DNA from: Arenibacterium halophilum
GTDB taxonomy: Bacteria > Pseudomonadota > Alphaproteobacteria > Rhodobacterales > Rhodobacteraceae
Direction of reading: 5' to 3'
NCBI RefSeq assembly: GCF_005938225.1
Contig: NZ_VCPC01000004.1
Coordinates: 248,001 to 312,000 of the forward strand
DNA length: 64,000 bases
Shown here: piece after piece, positions 28,110 to 35,426 of the stretch
Numbering within the stretch: the stretch's first letter is position 1
Layout of the letters: each line of letters opens with the position of its first letter
Notes under the pieces: model-generated
Databases searched by the model: none
Told to the model about the DNA's origin: nothing
The model's input: only the letters and a program-made list of their open reading frames with translations
Made by a program: the position numbers and the translations under genes

Positions 28110-28928
28110 ATGTCAGAAGTGCCCCAAATCACCGACCGCGCCGCCCTTACCCGCAATCGCGCCCGCGCCGCGCCCGAGGCGCTGTTCCTGCACCGCGCCG
28201 CGATCGACGAGGTTCAGGATCGTCTGGCGATGGTTAACAGAACGTTTACGTCGCCTGCCGTCGTGACGCCGTTCCCGGGGCTCTGGTCCAGCGCGATGCC
28301 AGAGGCGACGATCGTCGCGGACGACTCGCATCTGGCGCTGGAACCGGGCGCTCATGATCTGGTGATCCACGCCATGGCGCTGCATTGGGCCAATGACGTG
28401 GTCGGACAGGTGATCCAGTGCCGAAGGGCATTGCAGGCCGATGGTCTGTTTCTTGCGGTAACGCTGGGCGGGCAGACGCTGGCGCAGCTGCGCGCCGTGC
28501 TGGCCCATGCCGAAAGCACCGTATCCGGCGGCTTGTCGCCCCGCGTCGCGCCGATGCCCGAAATCCGCGATCTGGGCGCGATTTTGCAACGCTCGGGGCT
28601 GAACCTGCCCGTGGCCGATTCCGTGCCGCTGACCGCCGAATACCGCGACCTGCGCCACCTGATGCACGACCTGCGCGCCATGGGCGAGGCGAACGCGCTG
28701 AGCGGGCGTCTGCGCCACCCCACGCGGCGCGCGCTGTTCGACGTGGCAAACCGGCTCTACATCGACCAATTCGCCACGGGTCAGGGCCGTATCCTTGCGA
28801 CCTTCGAGCTGGTCTGCCTGACAGGCTGGGCACCGGACGAGAGCCAGCCCAAACCCCTACGCCCCGGGTCCGCGCAGGCGCGGCTGGCGGACGCGCTTGG
28901 CACCTCGGAAACGCCGCTGCCCGATTGA
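28110..28928 (+). CDS. SAM-dependent methyltransferase-like protein (NDUFAF5/BioC type)
   Basis: The 272-residue protein resembles the family of NDUFAF5 and BioC, with DLVIHAMALHWANDVVGQVIQC, LFLAVTLGGQTLAQLR and a C-terminal helical part. The glycine-rich SAM motif I normally found near residue 45-50 is not recognisable (the region reads TPFPGLWSSAM), so catalytic activity is uncertain. Members of this group act as arginine hydroxylases or assembly factors for respiratory complex I, but the link here is only similarity. The ATG at 28110 is preceded by AAGGG. hemH follows after 56 bp. Confidence 0.75.
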   Translation: MSEVPQITDRAALTRNRARAAPEALFLHRAAIDEVQDRLAMVNRTFTSPAVVTPFPGLWSSAMPEATIVADDSHLALEPGAHDLVIHAMALHWANDVVGQVIQCRRALQADGLFLAVTLGGQTLAQLRAVLAHAESTVSGGLSPRVAPMPEIRDLGAILQRSGLNLPVADSVPLTAEYRDLRHLMHDLRAMGEANALSGRLRHPTRRALFDVANRLYIDQFATGQGRILATFELVCLTGWAPDESQPKPLRPGSAQARLADALGTSETPLPD

Positions 28929-28984
28929 CCACGGCGGAAAACCGCTTAACTCACCCGAAACCCGATCCAACGCAGGATGCCCAG

Positions 28985-30034
28985 ATGAACGATTCCGCCC
29001 GCCCGACCCATGCGCCGAAGGATCACCCAACCGTTCCGCGCGAAAAGGTCGGCGTGCTGATCGCCAATCTCGGCACGCCCGATGGCTATGATTACTGGTC
29101 GATGCGGCGCTATCTGAACGAATTCCTGTCGGACCGGCGGGTGATCGACTATGCCCCGTGGAAATGGCAGCCGCTGTTGCAGGCGATCATCCTGACCAAA
29201 CGGCCCTTCACCAGCGGCGCGGCCTATAAATCCATCTGGAACGAGGAAGCAGGCGAAAGCCCGCTGATGACAATCACCAAACAGCAATGCGCCGCGCTGT
29301 CCGCGGCGCTGGCCGAACGCTACGGCGATGGTGTGATGGTCGATTTCTGCATGCGCTATGGCAACCCCTCGACCCGGTCAAAGGTCGATGCGATGGTCGC
29401 CGCCGGCTGCACGAAGATCCTGTTTTTCCCGCTTTATCCGCAATATGCGGGCGCCACCTCGGCCACCGCAAACGATGAATTCTTTCGCGCGCTGACAAAA
29501 CAGGTGTACCAGCCCGCCGCCCGCACCGTACCTGCTTATTTCGACCACCCCAGCTATGTCGAGGCGCTGGCCCAATCCGTCGAACGCGCCTATGCCGGGA
29601 TCGACAACCGCCCAGACCTGCTGATCGCGTCCTATCACGGGATGCCGCAACGATACCTGATGAACGGCGACCCGTACCATTGCCAGTGCCAGAAAACCAC
29701 GCGGCTGCTGCGCGAACGGCTGGGCTGGCCCCAGACCGAGATCAGGACCACCTTCCAATCGGTCTTTGGCCCCGAGGAATGGCTGAAACCCTATACGGTG
29801 AAAGAAGTTGCGCGGCTTGCGCAGGAAGAGGGCAAAACCCGCATCGCGGTGATCGCCCCGGCGTTTTCCGCCGACTGCATCGAGACGCTGGAAGAAATCA
29901 ACGAGGAAATCCGCGAAAGTTTCGAACACGCGGGCGGCAAGGAATTTACCTATATCCCCTGCCTGAACGACGAGCCCGCGCATATCGCCGCGCTGGCCGA
30001 GGTGATCGGCGAAAACCTGGGCGGCTGGCTTTAG
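28985..30034 (+). CDS. hemH: Ferrochelatase
   Basis: Inserts ferrous iron into protoporphyrin IX, the last step of heme synthesis. The 349-residue protein has VGVLIANLGTPDGYDY at the N-terminus, LFFPLYPQYAGATSAT, the catalytic His in SYHGMPQRYL, GDPYHCQC, and the C-terminal IAPAFSADCIETLEEI. The ATG at 28985 starts the normal family N-terminus; an in-frame extension of 189 residues overlaps the preceding gene in another frame and was rejected. An intrinsic terminator follows within 28 bp. hemJ is elsewhere in the window (62308). Confidence 0.96.
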   Translation: MNDSARPTHAPKDHPTVPREKVGVLIANLGTPDGYDYWSMRRYLNEFLSDRRVIDYAPWKWQPLLQAIILTKRPFTSGAAYKSIWNEEAGESPLMTITKQQCAALSAALAERYGDGVMVDFCMRYGNPSTRSKVDAMVAAGCTKILFFPLYPQYAGATSATANDEFFRALTKQVYQPAARTVPAYFDHPSYVEALAQSVERAYAGIDNRPDLLIASYHGMPQRYLMNGDPYHCQCQKTTRLLRERLGWPQTEIRTTFQSVFGPEEWLKPYTVKEVARLAQEEGKTRIAVIAPAFSADCIETLEEINEEIRESFEHAGGKEFTYIPCLNDEPAHIAALAEVIGENLGGWL

Positions 30035-30061
30035 TCAGACACCAGACCACCAAACAATAAA

Positions 30062-30089
30062 AAAGGCGGCAGGTTTCCCCACCGCCTTT
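30062..30089. terminator. Intrinsic terminator between hemH and the small membrane-protein gene
   Basis: An 8-bp stem (30062-30069 with 30082-30089) encloses a 12-nt loop. A-rich sequence precedes and TTTCTTTT follows, so it can end hemH and, on the minus strand, the small gene at 30111-30290. Confidence 0.8.
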
Positions 30090-30110
30090 CTTTTGGTCTG
30101 TGCCGATCGC

Positions 30111-30290
30111 TTAGGAAGCGACAGCTGCAGCAACCAGTGCCAGCAGGATCAGCGGCAGAACGATACCGCTCGAGGACGAGCGTGCATCTTCAACGATCAC
30201 CGGTGCTTCGATGATCGGGTCTGCGAGCGAACCAGCAGTTGCGGTCGAAGCAGCAGCTGCCAGAGCGGCGGCGAGAACGAGTTTCTTCAT
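30111..30290 (-). CDS. 59-residue membrane protein with signal peptide, unknown function
   Basis: MKKLVLAAALAAAASTATAG is a textbook signal peptide; after an acidic spacer (PIIEAPVIVEDARSSSSG) the C-terminus IVLPLILLALVAAAVAS is one transmembrane helix. The ATG at 30290 follows GGAGG with 6 nt spacing; a 7-residue upstream extension was rejected. I believe similar small proteins sit beside hemH in other Rhodobacteraceae, but I cannot name a function. Two perfect inverted repeats lie upstream (30311-30330 and 30351-30368). It converges on hemH across a shared terminator. Confidence 0.75.
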   Translation of the reverse strand: MKKLVLAAALAAAASTATAGSLADPIIEAPVIVEDARSSSSGIVLPLILLALVAAAVAS

Positions 30291-30310
30291 GTTAACCTCC
30301 AGAATAAGCA

Positions 30311-30330
30311 CGATTCACCAAGATGAATCG
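30311..30330. repeat. Perfect inverted repeat upstream of the 59-residue gene
   Basis: CGATTCA and TGAATCG (7 bp each) flank a 6-nt spacer, 21-40 nt before the ATG at 30290. It could be an operator or, if transcribed, a 5' UTR hairpin. Confidence 0.6.
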
Positions 30331-30350
30331 CGCACCCAAGACATACCTCG

Positions 30351-30368
30351 TGGTTATTTTTCTAACCA
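30351..30368. repeat. Second inverted repeat upstream of the 59-residue gene
   Basis: TGGTTA and TAACCA (6 bp each) flank a 6-nt, T-rich spacer. It has the same spacing as the repeat at 30311-30330 but a different sequence, and lies 20 bp further upstream. Confidence 0.5.
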
Positions 30369-30430
30369 GCTATGCCAAAAGATTGCAATCGGTTGTTGAG
30401 GTTATGACCCGCAGGCCATCCAGAATGTCG

Positions 30431-31033
30431 TCAAATAAGCAACACTTGTGTCCCGACCTCGGTCATCGAGAACAGCCGTGCGATGTGTTCATTGTAAAGC
30501 CCGATACATCCGTTCGATGATCGCCGCCCGATTTTGCGCGTGTCGTGGGTTCCGTGAATCCGGTAATACTGCCAGCTGAGGTACAGCGCATGGGTGCCCA
30601 GCGGGTTGTTCGGCCCCGGCGGGATATGCGCAGGCCACTCGGGGTTTCGCTTCAGCATGTTCGGGGTCGGGCGCCAATCCGGCCCTTCCACCTTGCGCGT
30701 CACCTGCGTGCGACCCCGGCGCGTCAGATCCTCGGTCAGCGGAACGCTGGAGGGAAACAGGAAGTATTGCCCGCTTTCGTCCCAGAAATGCAGCGCACGC
30801 GAGGTGATATCTACAAGGATTGCCCCCTTGTTCAGATTGTCGAAATACGGCTCCCACGCCATTGACCGGAAGCTTGAAATATTGCGCCGCACCGTTTCGG
30901 TCAGGTCACGTTCGACTTCGGTGGTGGCGGCGCTGTTCACGCCGCTTTGCGCCAATGCCGGCACCGCCAGAAAGGACGCCGCACCGCCCAGAAACATGCG
31001 CCGGGTTGCGGCGGATTGGTTGGTTTTTCCCAT
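30431..31033 (-). CDS. L,D-transpeptidase (YkuD domain), exported
   Basis: A 200-residue protein with a signal sequence (ATRRMFLGGAASFLAVPALAQ, twin-arginine-like) and a C-terminal YkuD domain. The domain's His/Cys site reads YRIHGTHDT and RRSSNGCIGLYNEH: the catalytic Cys is kept, but the Arg that usually follows (GCIR) is Gly. Such enzymes make 3-3 peptidoglycan crosslinks or attach lipoproteins to the wall. The ATG at 31033 follows GAGG by 7 nt. It is divergent from the CAP-domain lipoprotein gene at 31193. Confidence 0.85.
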   Translation of the reverse strand: MGKTNQSAATRRMFLGGAASFLAVPALAQSGVNSAATTEVERDLTETVRRNISSFRSMAWEPYFDNLNKGAILVDITSRALHFWDESGQYFLFPSSVPLTEDLTRRGRTQVTRKVEGPDWRPTPNMLKRNPEWPAHIPPGPNNPLGTHALYLSWQYYRIHGTHDTRKIGRRSSNGCIGLYNEHIARLFSMTEVGTQVLLI

Positions 31034-31192
31034 GTCGGGCCTCGTCTGCCTGAAATCGTACAAGATGACGAACAGTTTATGAGGCCGCGCCGGCCTCCGC
31101 AAATCAAACCGCTGTAACCGGCACCGATTTGCGGTAAGAGCCTTCAACAGGGCCGAGTGGCCGACAAGAGATCGACAAGGACGACAAAGACA

Positions 31193-31702
31193 ATGGCGCG
31201 CGTGTTTTCATTTCTGGTGATGGCCATGCTGGCCCTGGCCGGCTGTACGACGAATGAAACCCAATACGGACCCGACGGGCAGCCGCTGCCCAAGGCCTAT
31301 AAAATCCGCCCGGCAGATGCGTCCAAGATACAGTATCGTATGCTGGATTCAGTCAATTCGCTGCGCGGCGCAGCTGGAATGCAGCCGGTTCAGTTGAACG
31401 CCCAGTTGAACGCCGCAGCCGAAACCCATTCGCGTGACATGTCGGCCCAGAACCGGCCCTGGCACTTTGGCTCGGACGGTTCCTCGCCTATCGACCGGGT
31501 TCAGCGCGTTGGCTATCCGGGCGCGATGCTAGGCGAAAACATCTCGGAGACCTACGAGACCGAGTTGGAAACCCTTGCCGCATGGATGGAAGAGCAGGGC
31601 ACGCGCGACGTGATCCTGAGCCGGAATGCCACCAACATGGGATTCGCCTGGTTTCAGGAGGGCAACGGCAAAATCTGGTGGACGATGTTGATGGGCGGCT
31701 AA
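31193..31702 (+). CDS. CAP-domain (SCP/PR1-like) lipoprotein
   Basis: A 169-residue protein with a lipoprotein signal (MARVFSFLVMAMLALAGC, lipobox LAGC) and a CAP fold: MLDSVNSLRGAAGMQPVQLN, AETHSRDMSAQNRPWHFG, RVGYPGAMLGENIS, ATNMGFAWFQEGNGKIWW. CAP-domain proteins in bacteria are secreted or surface proteins of varied function. The ATG at 31193 gives a normal lipoprotein signal; the GTG at 31157 would add 12 residues. Placed between two L,D-transpeptidase genes, it may act at the cell wall, which is inference from context. Confidence 0.85.
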   Translation: MARVFSFLVMAMLALAGCTTNETQYGPDGQPLPKAYKIRPADASKIQYRMLDSVNSLRGAAGMQPVQLNAQLNAAAETHSRDMSAQNRPWHFGSDGSSPIDRVQRVGYPGAMLGENISETYETELETLAAWMEEQGTRDVILSRNATNMGFAWFQEGNGKIWWTMLMGG

Positions 31703-31751
31703 GGCTCGTCTTGACGTTGGGGGGCAGCGAATAGCCGCTACCCCGACCCCG

Positions 31752-32252
31752 TTACGCCCGTATGGTAATGACCGTGCCGTTGCGCACCATTGCATAGATT
31801 TCTTCGATTTCGCGATCCTTCACCGCGATACACCCCGCCGTCCAGTTCGCCTTTTTCCCGGCTTTCTTGTCGTTGTTGGGCTGGCCGTGGATGAAGATGT
31901 CACCCCCCGGGCGCTTGCCCTGCGACTCGGCAAAGGCCATGTCCTGCGCATTGGGATACGAAATGCCAAGCGACAGATGGAAGGCGCTGTTGGGGTTGCG
32001 GCGGTCGATCAGATAGGTGCCTTCGGGCGTTTTGCCGTCGCCTTCGAACTGCTTTGGCCCGGCCGGCGCAAATCCAAGATAGATATCGTATTCTTTCAGG
32101 ATCTCGGTATGGTGCAGAAGGTACATCCGTCCGGTGCCCTTGTTCACCACGACCGAAGTCACCTCGGGTCCGTTGTAGCTGCGGAATTTACTACCACCGC
32201 AAGCTGCCAGAAGGCCCGCCAGCAGGCCCAATCCGAATGTCCGTCGTTTCAT
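31752..32252 (-). CDS. L,D-transpeptidase-family lipoprotein (YafK-like)
   Basis: The 166-residue protein has a lipoprotein signal (MKRRTFGLGLLAGLLAAC) and a YkuD-type domain with IFIHGQPNND and NWTAGCIAVKDREI, giving the catalytic Cys in AGCIAV. This variant matches the YafK/DpaA-like subgroup, some of which cleave lipoprotein-to-peptidoglycan links, so hydrolase activity is as likely as crosslinking. It starts at 32252; a 17-residue upstream extension lacks a site. It converges on the CAP-domain lipoprotein gene. Confidence 0.85.
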   Translation of the reverse strand: MKRRTFGLGLLAGLLAACGGSKFRSYNGPEVTSVVVNKGTGRMYLLHHTEILKEYDIYLGFAPAGPKQFEGDGKTPEGTYLIDRRNPNSAFHLSLGISYPNAQDMAFAESQGKRPGGDIFIHGQPNNDKKAGKKANWTAGCIAVKDREIEEIYAMVRNGTVITIRA

Positions 32253-32342
32253 ACTGCCCGTGCCTCGTGCTTTTGTTTGCGCCACGCGATACCCGACGTG
32301 CACAGCAAAGCAAAATCACATTTTTCGTCAACCCCGTGGCGG

Positions 32343-33587
32343 TCAACCGCGCCGGAACGACGCAACCAGTTCAGTATGCACCGACCAGCGGAATTGATCG
32401 ACCACATTGACGTGGTCCAGCCGAAACCCCGCATCGCACAAGATGCGGGCATCCCGCGCGAAAGTGACCGGATTGCAGGAGACATAGGCCACAACGGGCA
32501 CATCTGACGCGGCGATTTCGCGAACCTGCGCCTCGGCCCCGGCGCGGGGCGGGTCGATCACCACGGCATCCAGCTTGGCCAGTTCATCCGGCATCAGCGG
32601 GCGGCGGAACAGGTCGCGCGCGACGGCCGTCACCTTCTTCAGGCCCGGCGCCTCGCGCCAGCCGCGGTCCAGCGCGGCGATCATGTCGGCCTCGCCTTCC
32701 ACCGCCAGCACTTCTGCGGTTTCGGCCAATGGCAACGTGAATGTGCCACACCCTGCGAACAGATCGGCGATCCGCTTGGCGCCTCCGATGATGTCGCGCA
32801 CGCCCTTCAGCAGATCGTTTTCGCCCTGATCGGTTGCCTGAAGGAAGGCCCCCGGGGGCGGCACCACCACCGCGCGCCCGAACCGCTGCGTAGGCGGCTC
32901 ACGCATGGCAACGGTTTCGCCATCCCATGTCAGCCGCGCCAGCCGGTGCGTTTCTGCAAAGGCACCGAGATCGCGTTCCAATGCGCGGTCCAGAGGTTTG
33001 CCGCCACCCACCGCCACATCCAGCCCGTTTTCGGCCCGCGTCAGCGTGACAGAAAGCGTGCCTTTGCGGCTGCCACCCACGGGGGCCAGCGCCTCAACCA
33101 TCGGAATCGCCCGTATCAGAGCCGGATCCAGCAGCAGGCAATCAGGGATCGGAGTGATCGTATCCGACGCGCGGCCATGAAACCCGGCCAGCGCGCCTTT
33201 CTTCGTGCGCCGCACCGCCAGCGTGGCCCGCCGTCGCGATTGCGCGGGCGAGGTGCTGACCGGGCGCACTTCGGTGTCGATGTCTTGCGCGCCCAGCGCC
33301 CCTGCGACGAATTCACGCTTCCAACCGGCAACAAACCCGTCCGAGGCATGTTGCAACTGGCATCCGCCGCAGGCCTTGTAGTGACGGCACGGCGGCGCGA
33401 CCCGCTGATCCGATGGCGTGACGATGCGCACATCCTCCAGCCGGTCGCCCGATGGCATCCCGCTGACAACCTCACCCGGCAAGGTGCGCGGCACAAAGAT
33501 CGGGCCGGGCGCGATCCCGTCGCCCTGATGCCCAAGACGGCCGATCGAAACCTCGATCCGCCCCGTGTCAGAGCCTGTTTCCGTCAT
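32343..33587 (-). CDS. Class I SAM-dependent RNA methyltransferase (RumA/TrmA family)
   Basis: Probably makes 5-methyluridine in rRNA or tRNA. The 414-residue protein has an N-terminal TRAM-like region, an iron-sulfur cysteine cluster (CRHYKACGGCQLQH, with a fourth Cys in IPDCLLLD), the SAM motif IADLFAGCGTFTLPLA, DPPRAGAE, and the catalytic Cys in YVSCNPVTFARD. RlmD and TrmFO-independent tRNA enzymes cannot be told apart here. It lies 6 bp after the second ABC exporter gene, so it is probably in the same operon. Confidence 0.88.
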   Translation of the reverse strand: MTETGSDTGRIEVSIGRLGHQGDGIAPGPIFVPRTLPGEVVSGMPSGDRLEDVRIVTPSDQRVAPPCRHYKACGGCQLQHASDGFVAGWKREFVAGALGAQDIDTEVRPVSTSPAQSRRRATLAVRRTKKGALAGFHGRASDTITPIPDCLLLDPALIRAIPMVEALAPVGGSRKGTLSVTLTRAENGLDVAVGGGKPLDRALERDLGAFAETHRLARLTWDGETVAMREPPTQRFGRAVVVPPPGAFLQATDQGENDLLKGVRDIIGGAKRIADLFAGCGTFTLPLAETAEVLAVEGEADMIAALDRGWREAPGLKKVTAVARDLFRRPLMPDELAKLDAVVIDPPRAGAEAQVREIAASDVPVVAYVSCNPVTFARDARILCDAGFRLDHVNVVDQFRWSVHTELVASFRRG

Positions 33588-33593
33588 GTCGTC

Positions 33594-35426
33594 CTACTCT
33601 GCCGCCTGTGCGGAAATGAACCCGCCGGACTGCCGTTCCCAGAACCGGGCATATTGCCCCCCCTGTTCAAGCAGCTCGTCATGGGTGCCGATTTCCACGA
33701 TCTCGCCACGCTCCATCACTGCGATCCGGTCCATCTCTGACAGGGTCGACAGGCGATGCGCAACGGCTATCACGGTCTTGCCCTCCATCACGCGGTGCAG
33801 CGCCTCTTGAATCGCGGCCTCGACCTCGCTGTCCAGCGCGCTTGTGGCTTCGTCCAGCACAAGGATCGGCGCGTCCTTCAGAATGGCACGGGCCAGCGCG
33901 ATCCGCTGGCGTTGCCCGCCCGACAGCTTGACCCCACGTTCGCCCAAGTGCGCATTGTACCCGGTGCGGCCTTTGTGATCTTCCAACTCGAGGATGAAAT
34001 CATGCGCCTCGGCGCGGCGAGCGGCGGCTTCGATCTCGGCATCGCTCGCACCCGGACGACCGCACAGAATGTTGTCACGGGCCGAGCGGTTGAACATCGC
34101 GGTTTCCTGCGTGACCATGCCAATCTGGCGACGCAGGCTTTCCTGATCGACCTGCGTGATGTCGGCTCCGTCAATCCGGATCGTGCCAGATTCGCCTTGG
34201 TAGAGCCGTAGCAGCAGCGACACCAACGTCGACTTTCCCGCGCCAGACGCACCGACAACGCCCAGTTTTTCCCCCGGCGCGATCTGCAAGTTGATGCCCT
34301 GCAATCCGCCAGTTTCGCGACCGTAGGCAAAGCTGACGTTGTCGAATTCGATCCCGCCCTCTGTCACCTTCAATTCCGGGGCGCCCTCGGCATCGGATAT
34401 CCGGACCGGCGGGGTAAGCGTGCGAATGCCGTCTTCCACCTCGCCCAGATTTGCGTAAATCGCCATCAGCGTAAAGCTGACCCAGCCCGTCATCTGCGCA
34501 ATCCGCACGGCGACGGACCCTGCGGCGACGATATCTCCCTCGGTCGCCATTCCGCCCTGCCACAGCAAAAGCGTCCCGCCGATCAGAACCACCGGCAGGA
34601 TCCCTGCCATCGTCATCAGGCAGAACCGGAACCCAGCGGACAGATAGCCGAAACTCAGCGCGCGTTCTCGAAACTGCCCCATCGCGCCCAGCGCAGCGCG
34701 GTCTTCGTGGTCGGCATGGGCGAACAGCTTTACCGTTTTGATGTTGGTGATCGTGTCGACAACCTGCCCCGACACCATCGCGCGCGCCCCGGCCCGCGCG
34801 GCGGACCGCTTGCGAATGCGCGGTAGAAACCACCCAATCAGCAAGAAATAGAACACCAGCCAGACGCAGAACACCGCCGTCATCTTCCAGCTGATTGACG
34901 CCAGAAGGGCCAATGTGCCCACCAGCGACGCCAACGCGAAAAACACCACGTTGATGACTTCGGAGGCCACATCGGTGACCGCCCTGGCGCATTGCATCTG
35001 TTTCTGCGCGATGCGCCCGGCGAAATCGTCGTCGAAAAAGCGCACCGCCTGCCCCAGAGTCCAGCGGTGCAGACGCGACAGCACAAGCGGGTTCACATTG
35101 GGCTGCACGATGATCGAATTCGACGCCGACGACAGGCCAAACATCACCGGCCGCGCGATCAGGAAGAACCCCACCGCCAACCCGAGAATCACAAGGTTAG
35201 AGCCTGAAAAGAATGCCTCGCGCCCGCTGGCAACCGTGGTGTCGATTACACGGCCAAGGATGTAGGCGGTGCCAACCTCTAACGCGCCGGCGAGGGCCGA
35301 GAACAGCGCAGCAACGGCCAGCGCCCACCACGCGCCCGACAGGCACCAGCGTATAAAGGCGATCAGCGACCGGGGTGGCGGACCCTCGGCCGGTTTGAAC
35401 GCATCGATGTAATCGCCAAGCCTCAT
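33594..35426 (-). CDS. ABC exporter half-transporter (second subunit)
   Basis: The 610-residue protein has an N-terminal six-helix exporter domain (about residues 30-330) and a C-terminal ATPase with Walker A GASGAGKSTLVSLLL, Q-loop TQETAMF, signature LSGGQRQRIALARAI, Walker B ILVLDEATSALD and the switch His in AHRLST. Both ATP sites appear complete. It overlaps the preceding ABC gene by 4 bp (ATGA) and is similar to it, so the two probably form a heterodimer exporting a lipid or drug-like substrate. Substrate unknown. Confidence 0.88.
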   Translation of the reverse strand: MRLGDYIDAFKPAEGPPPRSLIAFIRWCLSGAWWALAVAALFSALAGALEVGTAYILGRVIDTTVASGREAFFSGSNLVILGLAVGFFLIARPVMFGLSSASNSIIVQPNVNPLVLSRLHRWTLGQAVRFFDDDFAGRIAQKQMQCARAVTDVASEVINVVFFALASLVGTLALLASISWKMTAVFCVWLVFYFLLIGWFLPRIRKRSAARAGARAMVSGQVVDTITNIKTVKLFAHADHEDRAALGAMGQFRERALSFGYLSAGFRFCLMTMAGILPVVLIGGTLLLWQGGMATEGDIVAAGSVAVRIAQMTGWVSFTLMAIYANLGEVEDGIRTLTPPVRISDAEGAPELKVTEGGIEFDNVSFAYGRETGGLQGINLQIAPGEKLGVVGASGAGKSTLVSLLLRLYQGESGTIRIDGADITQVDQESLRRQIGMVTQETAMFNRSARDNILCGRPGASDAEIEAAARRAEAHDFILELEDHKGRTGYNAHLGERGVKLSGGQRQRIALARAILKDAPILVLDEATSALDSEVEAAIQEALHRVMEGKTVIAVAHRLSTLSEMDRIAVMERGEIVEIGTHDELLEQGGQYARFWERQSGGFISAQAAE

